A stretch of 6,692 nucleotides of DNA from Treponema sp. (GTDB lineage: Bacteria > Spirochaetota > Spirochaetia > Treponematales > Treponemataceae): positions 22,232 to 28,923 of the forward strand of contig JAAVAM010000046.1 of assembly GCA_014804085.1 (NCBI GenBank). The letters run 5' to 3'. Every line of letters starts with the position of its first letter. Positions within the stretch are counted from its first letter, which is position 1. Below the pieces are notes generated by a model. It worked only from the letters and a program-made list of their open reading frames with translations. It had not been told where the DNA came from and made no database searches. The position numbers and the translations under genes are program-made. This document shows positions 1-5,778 of the stretch, piece by piece.

Positions 1-1040
1 TCGAGGCTTTCGCCCAGTTTGAGTCCGCTCAGTCCCCAGTCGTTGTTTTCCGCCGTGTTGTATTTTGCCAGCTCTTTTTCGCTGCGAGGCCCCACATATA
101 CATAATAGGTGTCGGTCGTCTGTCCCGCGCCTACCGGCAGACGGCTGAACCGTGCCTGTGCGTTGGCATAATTGTTGTACTCAATGAGCGTGGAATATTC
201 TGCGGAAGCCGACATCTTCGCGCTGTCCTCAGGAATGACCAAAATCTCAAAGTATTTTCCGGCAATGCCCGCCCACACCCAGTGCTTGTCGTAGGTTTTC
301 TGCTGATTTTCGCCGAGCAGGACTTTTTTGTATTTTTCGCCGCTGTATGACATGAACTGACGCACGTCGTAGCGGTCAACCTTGCGGTTGTAATGCGGCC
401 CGACCTGCGGCGACGTTCTAAGCGAATAGGCAACGCCGTTAAAATCCAGCCCGGCAAACGCAGGCTCTCCGTCAATCGTAATGTCCAGCCGAAACGTATA
501 GTCGCCGGGCTTGAACGAATATTTTTTCGCAATCGTAAAATCTTTTTGCAGTATGCCGTCCACCATTTTTTCCACGGTGTACGAAAAGCCGATCGTGTAG
601 TCGTCAATCTGATGCGCAGAAAAAATCGTGCTGATCGGCAGGACGTTCGGCCCGCCCAAAGAAACGGCAAAGGCACGGTTGCTGGCAGAAATATTGTCCG
701 CCATTTCCACGCCTTTTCCCGTGTCGGTGTCCAGATGCTCCAGTAGCTCATAGCCGATGATGTCGCCGCCACGGTTGGTGAACGTCACTTTTACCTTGTC
801 GGTCGTAATCGTGAACGTCTGCTCGCTTTCAGACTCCGGCGCGTCCTGCAAGAACGGAAGCAATTCTGCCTGCGCCTGATTCTCTGCCGGCTGGTCTGCC
901 GTCACGTCCCCGGCAGATTCTGCGATTTCCGCCGGAGCGGGCTGCGCGGCCTGTTTGGGCATGAATTTTGCCTGAATACCAAAAAAGACGACCAGCACGA
1001 CGGTCGAAAGGATGATTGCCCAAAGGGTATTTCTTTCCAT
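1..1040 (-). CDS. yidC: Membrane protein insertase YidC (N-terminal part; C-terminus beyond window)
   Basis: YidC inserts and folds inner-membrane proteins, alone or with SecYEG. The reading frame is open from the ATG at 1040 to the window edge, giving 346 residues with no stop. Residues 1-23 (MERNTLWAIILSTVVLVVFF...) form the short N-tail and first transmembrane helix typical of Gram-negative YidC. A linker rich in Ala, Gln, Pro and Glu follows (about 28-70), then the large periplasmic beta-sandwich domain, with FTNRGGDIIGYEL near residue 90 and an NYANAQARFSRLP stretch near residue 290. The conserved five-helix insertase core is not in the window; family members are usually about 550-620 residues, so a little over half is seen. 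The start is supported by GGAG six bases upstream (1047-1050). The gene begins 15 bases after yidD stops, as the last visible gene of the rpmH operon. The jag gene often follows yidC but lies outside, if present. Confidence 0.95.
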   Translation of the reverse strand, partial: MERNTLWAIILSTVVLVVFFGIQAKFMPKQAAQPAPAEIAESAGDVTADQPAENQAQAELLPFLQDAPESESEQTFTITTDKVKVTFTNRGGDIIGYELLEHLDTDTGKGVEMADNISASNRAFAVSLGGPNVLPISTIFSAHQIDDYTIGFSYTVEKMVDGILQKDFTIAKKYSFKPGDYTFRLDITIDGEPAFAGLDFNGVAYSLRTSPQVGPHYNRKVDRYDVRQFMSYSGEKYKKVLLGENQQKTYDKHWVWAGIAGKYFEILVIPEDSAKMSASAEYSTLIEYNNYANAQARFSRLPVGAGQTTDTYYVYVGPRSEKELAKYNTAENNDWGLSGLKLGESL

Positions 1041-1055
1041 AGTTTTCTCCACACA

Positions 1056-1277
1056 TTACGGAACGGGATCATAGCCGCCCGCATGATACGGCGCACAGCG
1101 CATAATGCGTTTAAAAGCGAGCGCACCGCCTTTTATGACACCGTGTTTTTGCAGGGCTTCTGCCGCGTATTGCGAACAGGTCGGATAATACCGGCAACAG
1201 GGCGGGAACAAGGGCGAAATGCACCATTGGTACAGACGGATAAAAAAACACGCGATTTTTGTCGGAAGCTGTCTCAT
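1056..1277 (-). CDS. yidD: Membrane protein insertion efficiency factor YidD
   Basis: This is a 73-residue protein of the YidD family (haemolytic-domain family, about 70-85 residues), a small membrane-associated protein that helps YidC-dependent insertion. The family signature is nearly complete: a hydrophobic, amphipathic N-terminus (residues 8-24), the cysteine-rich core [12 protein letters not shown], the KGG and [10 protein letters not shown] segments, and the C-terminal GGYDPVP. The core cysteines and the terminal GGYDPVP are the most conserved parts of the family. The start codon overlaps the rnpA stop (ATGA, 1274-1277), and there is no strong ribosome-binding site at normal distance, so translation is probably coupled to rnpA. 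The gene lies directly before yidC, its functional partner. Confidence 0.95.
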   Translation of the reverse strand: MRQLPTKIACFFIRLYQWCISPLFPPCCRYYPTCSQYAAEALQKHGVIKGGALAFKRIMRCAPYHAGGYDPVP

Positions 1278-1651
1278 GCCGTCGGTTTGCTGTCCTGCTC
1301 GTTTATCAGTCCGGCCTTCTCACACAAAGTACGGAATTGGGCGCACCGCGAATGGAACGATGGTTTTTCGGAAGCGGGATATACCAAAAGCAGCATATCA
1401 AATCCGATGTTCAGGTGCGCTTTCAGGCTACGATACGATTCGCGGCTCAGCCGCTTGGAATGATTCCGCTGAACCGCATTGCCAAAGCCACGGGGCAGGG
1501 GAAATCCAATCCGATTGTACGGCAGATTGTTGGGCAGATAAAATAATTTTGCCCCCGCAACGCTCACCCTGCACCCGTCTTTAAATAGATGCTTGATTTC
1601 TCCGGCTCGTTTTACCCGCTCGTCACGCGTAAAACGCTGAGAATGCGGCAT
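1274..1651 (-). CDS. rnpA: Ribonuclease P protein component
   Basis: This is the 125-residue protein subunit of RNase P, which helps the RNase P RNA bind precursor tRNA and remove the 5' leader. Length fits the family (about 110-130). The N-terminus ([20 protein letters not shown]) matches the usual opening helix region, and the RNR motif region is seen as [20 protein letters not shown] (about residues 55-74), corresponding to the family pattern RN..KR..RE..R. The LLLVYPA strand follows. The ATG overlaps the rpmH stop by one base (TAATG, 1649-1653), and the end overlaps the yidD start by four bases. Only a purine-rich GAAGAAG stretch lies upstream, inside rpmH, so translational coupling to rpmH is likely. 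The family core stands at the expected places, so this is not a remote guess. Confidence 0.95.
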   Translation of the reverse strand: MPHSQRFTRDERVKRAGEIKHLFKDGCRVSVAGAKLFYLPNNLPYNRIGFPLPRGFGNAVQRNHSKRLSRESYRSLKAHLNIGFDMLLLVYPASEKPSFHSRCAQFRTLCEKAGLINEQDSKPTA

Positions 1652-1806
1652 TAGTACTTCTTCTTTTCGTCAGCTACCGTGAGCTTCTTGCGTCCTTTTG
1701 CGCGGCGGCGGGCGAGAATCATACGACCACCGCGAGTTGCCATACGGGCGCGGAAACCGAATTTTCTATTTCTCTTGACTCTGCTTGGTTGATATGTTCG
1801 TTTCAT
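1651..1806 (-). CDS. rpmH: 50S ribosomal protein L34
   Basis: L34 is a small, very basic large-subunit ribosomal protein. The 51-residue product begins [20 protein letters not shown] and continues with [21 protein letters not shown], an almost canonical L34 of 44-52 residues with a short Lys-rich tail (DEKKKY). The gene is too short for ordinary ORF cut-offs. The start is fixed by the KRTYQPS motif and a strong AAGGAG ribosome-binding site about six bases upstream (around 1814-1819). It is the first gene of the rpmH-rnpA-yidD-yidC cluster. Its putative leader of about 60 bases contains a small perfect inverted repeat (TAAGA, 3-base loop, TCTTA; 1848-1860) between promoter and ribosome-binding site; whether that matters is unknown. 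Confidence 0.98.
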   Translation of the reverse strand: MKRTYQPSRVKRNRKFGFRARMATRGGRMILARRRAKGRKKLTVADEKKKY

Positions 1807-1874
1807 GGAACATCTCCTTATCGTGCCGGGCAGAAAAATATCCGCCCTAAGATTTTCTTATGATAGTAGGATAT

Positions 1875-1904
1875 ATTGTAGCAGATTTACGCCTGATTGG
1901 TCAA
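1875..1904 (-). promoter_or_regulatory. Putative sigma70-type promoter for the rpmH operon
   Basis: Reading the minus strand, TTGACC (1899-1904) and TACAAT (1875-1880) are separated by 18 bases and match the -35 and -10 consensus at 5 of 6 positions each. Transcription would start near 1868, about 60 bases before rpmH. The -35 box lies inside the last codons of the DUF721 gene (it encodes the Leu-Thr of the C-terminal LTNQA), and the -10 lies just after that gene's stop. No terminator is visible between DUF721 and rpmH, so read-through from upstream is also possible. The call is by consensus match and position only. Confidence 0.75.
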
Positions 1905-2411
1905 GATTTCGTTTTTGAATTTGTCGAACAAATGCTGCAATTCTGCGGGAAGCGGCTTTGCGTCCGGCTGTCCCGTGCCCTGCGGTACATCAAACCCGGA
2001 TTCTTTCAGCAGCGCGTCCTCGCTGTCATAGCGTTTTTGCAGGCGTGCGCGTTCTTTTTGTGCCATTGCCACGCCGTCCACGAGCCGCGCGTCGCTTCCC
2101 GCAAGCCGGAACGCCAGCGAAGCAATCGTGAGCGCGGGATTTTTGCGGCGCAAGCCCGTCAGGATATAGTTCTGGTGCAGTTGCAGCAGCTGAATCCACC
2201 CGGAATGGTCGGCTTCTACCAGGAGAACGCCGTTTTTCAGATCGACCACGTGAGTGTGCGCCGCCAGCTTTGCCCCGTTCCGCGAGATAGATTCCACGGT
2301 CTGCCGCCACGAATTGAGCAGTCGGTTTCCGTTTTCCATGTCCTGCGGCGAAATATTTTTGAACACCTGCGTAATCATCTGCGACGCGTGCATGATGTCG
2401 TTGTCTGTCAT
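1887..2411 (-). CDS. DUF721 (DciA-like) protein, putative replicative-helicase-associated factor
   Basis: The 174-residue soluble protein carries a DUF721 domain at about residues 15-105. Visible family features are the early LLNSWRQTV segment (the usual L...W...V), the AAHTHVVDLKNGVLLVEADHSGWIQLLQ stretch read in two parts around residues 49-75 (L..G.L.V...S.W...L), then the LHQNYILTGL helix and the IASLAFRLAG strand. Members called DciA bind and help load the replicative helicase DnaB in bacteria lacking DnaC/DnaI; that is family knowledge, not shown here. The C-terminal 70 residues are charged and probably helical, variable in the family. The start has GGAG seven bases upstream (2419-2422). 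The gene sits 80 bases upstream of rpmH on the same strand. I leave the symbol blank because many DUF721 proteins are uncharacterised. Confidence 0.88.
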   Translation of the reverse strand: MTDNDIMHASQMITQVFKNISPQDMENGNRLLNSWRQTVESISRNGAKLAAHTHVVDLKNGVLLVEADHSGWIQLLQLHQNYILTGLRRKNPALTIASLAFRLAGSDARLVDGVAMAQKERARLQKRYDSEDALLKESGFDVPQGTGQPDAKPLPAELQHLFDKFKNEILTNQA

Positions 2412-2441
2412 CGCTTGTCTCCGGGGTTGAGGTCGTATTCA

Positions 2442-2470
2442 ACTATAGGCGCGCGCGGCGGTTTTGTCAA
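2442..2470 (-). promoter_or_regulatory. Strong putative promoter of the DUF721 gene (proximal)
   Basis: On the minus strand, a perfect TTGACA (2465-2470) and TATAGT (2442-2447) are separated by exactly 17 bases, close to an ideal sigma70-type promoter. Transcription would begin near 2435, giving a leader of about 24 bases that contains the GGAG ribosome-binding site. The spacer is extremely GC-rich (alternating GC, 2448-2457). The -35 box is part of a perfect inverted repeat TTTGT-CA-ACAAA (2463-2474), which could be an operator or chance. Confidence 0.8.
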
Positions 2471-2496
2471 CAAATGGCGTGGGGTGCGGGTAATTG

Positions 2497-2520
2497 GCAA
2501 TAGCACGAAACGAATATTGC
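2497..2520. repeat. Inverted repeat at the distal DUF721 promoter
   Basis: GCAATA (2497-2502) and TATTGC (2515-2520) are perfect inverted repeats around a 12-base centre, and the second arm abuts the -10 box of the distal promoter and covers its expected start site. The heptamer ATAGCAC also occurs twice in direct orientation, 23 bases apart (2500-2506 and 2523-2529). This is the placement expected of a repressor site, but no regulator is identified. Confidence 0.4.
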
Positions 2521-2547
2521 TTATAGCACAATTTCCGTAAAAGTCAA
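2520..2547 (-). promoter_or_regulatory. Second putative promoter upstream of the DUF721 gene (distal)
   Basis: On the minus strand, TTGACT (2542-2547) and TATAAG (2520-2525) are separated by 16 bases. Both hexamers match consensus at 5 of 6 positions. It would start transcription near 2513, about 77 bases upstream of the proximal promoter's start, in the same direction. It could drive DUF721 in tandem or a short separate transcript. No open reading frame with a plausible ribosome-binding site lies between the two promoters. Confidence 0.55.
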
Positions 2548-2595
2548 CTGCATTGCGCTCGGACAGACGGCGGATTGCCCGCATAGGGTGGATAG

Positions 2596-2623
2596 AAAAA
2601 GCCCCGCGCGGGCAGCGCAGGGC
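2596..2623 (-). terminator. Rho-independent terminator after the pectinesterase gene
   Basis: Reading the minus strand, a 9-base-pair stem (GCCCTGCGC with GCGCGGGGC, one T.G wobble) with a 5-base loop is followed by TTTTTC. It starts 35 bases after the pectinesterase stop codon. The U-tract is only present in the minus-strand transcript (the plus strand has A-rich flanks), so it ends the pectinesterase transcript and insulates it from the DUF721 promoters just beyond. Confidence 0.88.
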
Positions 2624-2632
2624 TAAAAACCT

Positions 2633-2648
2633 CGTAACTTGCGTTACG
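2633..2648. repeat. Small hairpin between pectinesterase stop and terminator
   Basis: CGTAAC (2633-2638) and GTTACG (2643-2648) are a perfect 6-base inverted repeat around a 4-base loop, ten bases past the stop codon. It could stabilise the 3' end of the mRNA together with the terminator hairpin next to it; no U-tract follows it, so it is not itself a terminator. Confidence 0.5.
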
Positions 2649-2657
2649 CTTTACAAC

Positions 2658-5508
2658 TTACTCCCAATCGCTCAAGACGATGTTAGTAACTGAAATAGAA
2701 TAGAAGTAAGACGAACCATTTACGTTAATCGTTACGAATCCTTTTTCTGTTGCGGGTTTTGTTGAAAATGTATCCTCTTGTTTCGTCGTATCAGCAGGAG
2801 TTTCCCCCGTTATGGTATAATACCCATAATTCGGATAGCTTTTTACCGTCACGACAGACCCAACAGACACAGGAACTTTGATAATTGTACCAGCATTCAC
2901 TTGAACGTCAGTGCCACGAGTGCAGAATTTACCGCTCGTAGCATCCACATCAAGTTTAATACTATAAGTTTTGTCCGCAACCTCACAATTTGTCCCTTGG
3001 GAATTACACTCCTCCTTGGCAAAATCCTTTGTAAAATCCCACGTAACCGTTACGGGCTTGACTTCGCCCGACAAAACACTCTTGTCCGCAGTTGCATTAA
3101 ACGCGGTTTCAAGTGCCTTATAATCCCACAGCGGCGCGGTGTTTTCGTATTCCTTCGTCGTTGAGTCATACACACGGTTCAAAATAACGGCACGACCTTT
3201 GTATTCTGCCTCATATAAAGCGTCTGAAATTGCGCCTGTCTTTTCCAAACGGTTTTGGGGGCTGGCAGCAGAACCTTGCACCGTAATGCCATAATCTTTC
3301 CAACCGACATTTGTTTCATGACCGGCAAGCGGTGTGTAACTCTTTGCCGTCCACCATGCATCACTGAGCGTTCCCGTCACGGCTGTATTCACGACAGCAC
3401 ACTGGTCGTAGAAACCAGTTCCTGCTCCTGCACAACGTCCGAACGCAAGCGTAATGCCATTTTCTACAGCAATCGTTGAATTGAACACGACAAAACCCTT
3501 GCCAATTTTATTGTTCTTGAGGTATGTGCGAGCCACAAGCAAATCTTCCGATTTCGTTGTACGATTGGTGTCGTTCAAGGCTTTTAGCGTGCACTCCTCA
3601 AACAGCGCGACATCTGCCGTACCCCACAGGAAATCAACATCTCCCTCAATGTAGCATTTGTAGAACCATGCCTTTCCGCCTTGCTTGCCCACCTGTACTG
3701 TGTCTTGATAACTTTTGAACGTACAATTATAAGCAGCAAGTTTTCCCGCAGACTTAAAATACAAAGCTTCCGCCTGTGCTTCGCCAGCCTCGATATTTTC
3801 GCCGCGTTTTGTCTTGTTCCAAATAGTCAGATTTTTGAGGACAAGGTTTCCGTCATTCACGAAGAATACCGGACGAATATCCGTACCGGGATTCCAGTCG
3901 TTATGATTGATGTACGTGATAACCGCATTCTTAGTGGTATCCGTTCCACCCAATTCGGCACTTCCCGGTCCAACAATCGTAACCGTTGCGTCGGCGGCAA
4001 GTGCCACATGCACCAACTCATAGTATTCGCCAGCAGCAACATTGATAGTATAGTCACCGGATGATTTGCCGATTGCTGCCAATGCGCCGTATAATGTGCG
4101 GAAATCGGGGCTTGCACTTTCGCTAGCATCTACTGTCATCATCGGCTTAGCAGATACAACCGCACGAGTCGTAAATGACCACGCTCCTTCGGCATCTTTT
4201 TTATCTGCAAGTCCCTTGAAATCTTTTCCGCCAATCTTTCCTGTGATTGAACCGTCGGGGATTGCGACATAATATTTCTTGCCGTTCTCCAAAGAGCCAA
4301 AATGCGGCGTAATAAGCACGTCATTACCAGAAACACGGACAAGTTGATTTGACACGCTCACAGTGTGACCACCCGCTGTCTGTTTTTCGTTGCTCATGGT
4401 AATGGTATCCACAAGCGTTCCTTCACCGTCATAAATCGCAACAAATCCGCCTGCCGAAAGTGTCGGCGCGGAATCGAATGTCATACGCAATGCGCCATCC
4501 GTATATGCGTTTGCTACGTTTTGTGCAGGATACACGTTCAACGTATATTCATTTGTTTCCGGGAAGTCTGCGACCACAACGGTAAACTTGACCGTAATGT
4601 AATCCTTTTTGCCATGAATGACGGTAACTTCCGTTCCCGGTGTATGCTGCAATGGAGTGATAGTAATAACGCCGTTATTTGCCGTTGCATTTACAAGGGT
4701 GTTATCACATTGCACCTTAACATCACATGAATCACCATTATATGTTGCAGTGTAATTCACGGTCGCCGTTGCATTTGACTTCAGACGGACAATTAGAGCA
4801 TCCAAAGAAAGTGTCGGCAACTGCTCCTGCGAATCAATACCGTCAATATCAACAGTCTCTCCATTTACCGTCACTTTTATATTGCTGTACGTAACATTGC
4901 TCGCTTGCGTTCCGCCAAATGCAGGATACACGATATCATTTTCATCATGATAGACGTTTGCATTGATCTTTTCAGTTGTCGTTCCATTCTCGTCTGTTAC
5001 GTGCCAGCTTATCTTGTTTTCCGCAAGAACAACTTTAAAAACATAGTCCTTATTTGTTTCCCACGAAACCGAACCATTATCAAAGCCTTGTCCGCCACCG
5101 CCACCAGTGCAATCGACATTTTTTATATTCTGTCCGCTCAGCAACTGATAGCCTTTTCTTTTCGTCCCTTCAACGCTGATAAAACCGATGCCATTATGCC
5201 CACCTAAAGAACTGAACCGAACTTTTGCTTCCAAGGTAATATTATCTGTTTTAAGATTAACCTTGTGGTTATATACCAACCAAGCCTCTGACGCAACTGT
5301 GTTTGTTACGGAACTAGAATCCCCATTCCATGTAACACCGGTGTTCGTAAGATCCACCAAATGTGTTGACAGAGTTTCCTCCGGCGGTACATAAGGCTCG
5401 CCACCGTCCCCATCATCTCCCGAACATGAGGTTAGGAATACCCCCCCCCCATAACGCCAACAACGCCACGACAGGCATAAGCCACCGCAGCTTCTCATTC
5501 TTTTTCAT
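2658..5508 (-). CDS. Secreted multi-domain pectin methylesterase lipoprotein, out of frame at a G10 tract
   Basis: A pectinesterase (carbohydrate esterase family 8) would remove methyl esters from homogalacturonan, releasing methanol and exposing pectate to lyases. The proper start is ATG 5506-5508, with AGGAGG five bases upstream. It encodes a signal-peptide start (MKKNEKLRW, then LMPVVALLALW), but with ten G at 5441-5450 it hits a stop at 5413-5415 after 31 residues. The remaining frame is open from 5498 to 2658 and contains the lipobox FLTSC just after the tract. With G9 the product is 949 residues with lipid-attachment Cys28. Approximate domains in that numbering: LamG/concanavalin-like sandwich 45-222; bacterial Ig-like 225-315; Ig-like SbsA-type domain 320-448; pectinesterase 455-785; C-terminal beta-rich, probably sugar-binding region 818-949. 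Catalytic motifs are GEYYE (493-497), QAEALYF (578), YQDT, DFLWG and FGRC (about 690). The Asp of QDT, the Asp of DFLWG and the Arg of FGR are retained. GC is lower than in the neighbours. Exported, probably surface-attached; inactive in the frame given. Confidence 0.85.
5441..5450 (-). repeat. Homopolymeric G10 tract inside the signal-peptide codons (putative phase-variation switch)
   Basis: Ten consecutive G on the coding (minus) strand lie between the codons for the hydrophobic core (LLALW) and those for the lipobox (VFLTSC). Working out all three cases: tract lengths of 3n (9, 12) join the start to the lipobox frame; 10 gives a 31-residue peptide; 11 gives a stop (TAA) after WGGGYS. Such mononucleotide G tracts slip during replication, and in Treponema pallidum poly-G tracts are known to vary in length between clones. 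The tract itself is certain from the sequence; its role is inference. Confidence 0.85.
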
Positions 5509-5556
5509 ATCTTCCTCCTAATGAAAGAAATAAAAGCCGTGTATAAATGATAATGT

Positions 5557-5572
5557 ATGCGCTCGCGCGCAT
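5557..5572 (-). repeat. Leader hairpin 2 of the pectinesterase transcript
   Basis: ATGCGC and GCGCAT (5557-5562, 5567-5572) are a perfect 6-base inverted repeat around TCGC on the plus strand. It lies about 40-50 bases upstream of the pectinesterase ribosome-binding site, in what would be its 5' leader, and could form a GC-rich hairpin there. Confidence 0.45.
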
Positions 5573-5580
5573 GAGGACAG

Positions 5581-5601
5581 CAGTACGGTTTGCCCATACT
5601 G
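5581..5601 (-). repeat. Leader hairpin 1 of the pectinesterase transcript
   Basis: On the minus strand CAGTATGG and CCGTACTG pair over 8 positions around the loop GCAAA. One pair is a U.G wobble in the minus-strand RNA but would be a C-A mismatch in plus-strand RNA, so the structure fits an RNA read towards the pectinesterase gene. It may protect the 5' end or respond to a regulator. Confidence 0.45.
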
Positions 5602-5611
5602 CGTCTTTTAC

Positions 5612-5640
5612 AGTGTAACACACCTTTTTTAAAAGTGTTA
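5612..5640 (-). promoter_or_regulatory. Possible extended -10 promoter overlapped by an inverted repeat (pectinesterase)
   Basis: On the minus strand TGTTACACT resembles an extended -10 (TG, one base, TACACT at 5612-5617), which would start transcription near 5605, just before leader hairpin 1. The hexamer 17 bases upstream (TAACAC, 5635-5640) is a poor -35. The inverted repeat TAACAC...GTGTTA (5616-5621 and 5635-5640) has one arm on each of these positions, so it could be a regulator site. This competes with the candidate at 5659-5686. Confidence 0.3.
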
Positions 5641-5658
5641 GTACAATTCCGACCGATT

Positions 5659-5686
5659 TATGTATTATTACGGTTTTTTGCGGCAA
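5659..5686 (-). promoter_or_regulatory. Alternative possible promoter for the pectinesterase gene
   Basis: On the minus strand TTGCCG (5681-5686) and TACATA (5659-5664) are 16 bases apart, each matching consensus at 4 of 6 positions. The start would be near 5652, giving a leader of about 145 bases with both hairpins. The -35 falls inside a perfect inverted repeat TTTTTGC-G-GCAAAAA (5675-5689). Weak evidence; I cannot choose between this and the nearer candidate. Confidence 0.3.
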
Positions 5687-5716
5687 AAACAGAACAAACC
5701 GCAGACTATTTTAACC

Positions 5717-5745
5717 TTGCCATATTTTCAAAACGGTATTAAAAT
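5717..5745 (+). promoter_or_regulatory. Putative promoter for the solute-binding protein gene
   Basis: TTGCCA (5717-5722) and TAAAAT (5740-5745) are separated by 17 bases, a fair sigma70-type match in an A/T-rich stretch. Transcription would start near 5752. A perfect inverted repeat TTAAC-TAAA-GTTAA (5754-5767) follows directly and reaches into the AAGGAGA ribosome-binding site (5766-5772), so it could act as an operator or as a small leader hairpin that limits ribosome access. Confidence 0.6.
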
Positions 5746-5778
5746 GAAGATAATTAACTAAAGTTAAGGAGACACTGC

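Noticed and set aside
131..772. 213-codon minus-strand frame
   Set aside because: It is an out-of-frame shadow of yidC, which is open through the whole of 1-1040 and has a clear family match.
2463..2474. TTTGT-CA-ACAAA as a defined operator
   Set aside because: It is short and built mostly from the -35 box itself; kept only as a remark in the promoter entry.
1860..2540. Long open frame on the plus strand (226 codons) opposite the DUF721 gene
   Set aside because: It is antisense to a gene with a recognised family, a good ribosome-binding site and promoter; its translation is Arg/Cys/His-rich with no recognisable domain.
2587..2595. DnaA-box-like sequence (CTATCCACC on the minus strand) hinting at oriC near DUF721
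   Set aside because: It is a single 7 of 9 match with no others clustered in the 246-base gap and no AT-rich unwinding element, so chance is sufficient.
5496..5498. ATG at 5496-5498 as the real start of the pectinesterase
   Set aside because: It gives an Arg/Cys/Trp-rich N-terminus instead of a signal peptide and has no properly placed ribosome-binding site; the upstream ATG at 5506-5508 has both.
5495..5686. 63-codon minus-strand frame starting with TTG upstream of the pectinesterase
   Set aside because: It has a rare start, no good ribosome-binding site, crosses the leader hairpins and overlaps the true start of the esterase.
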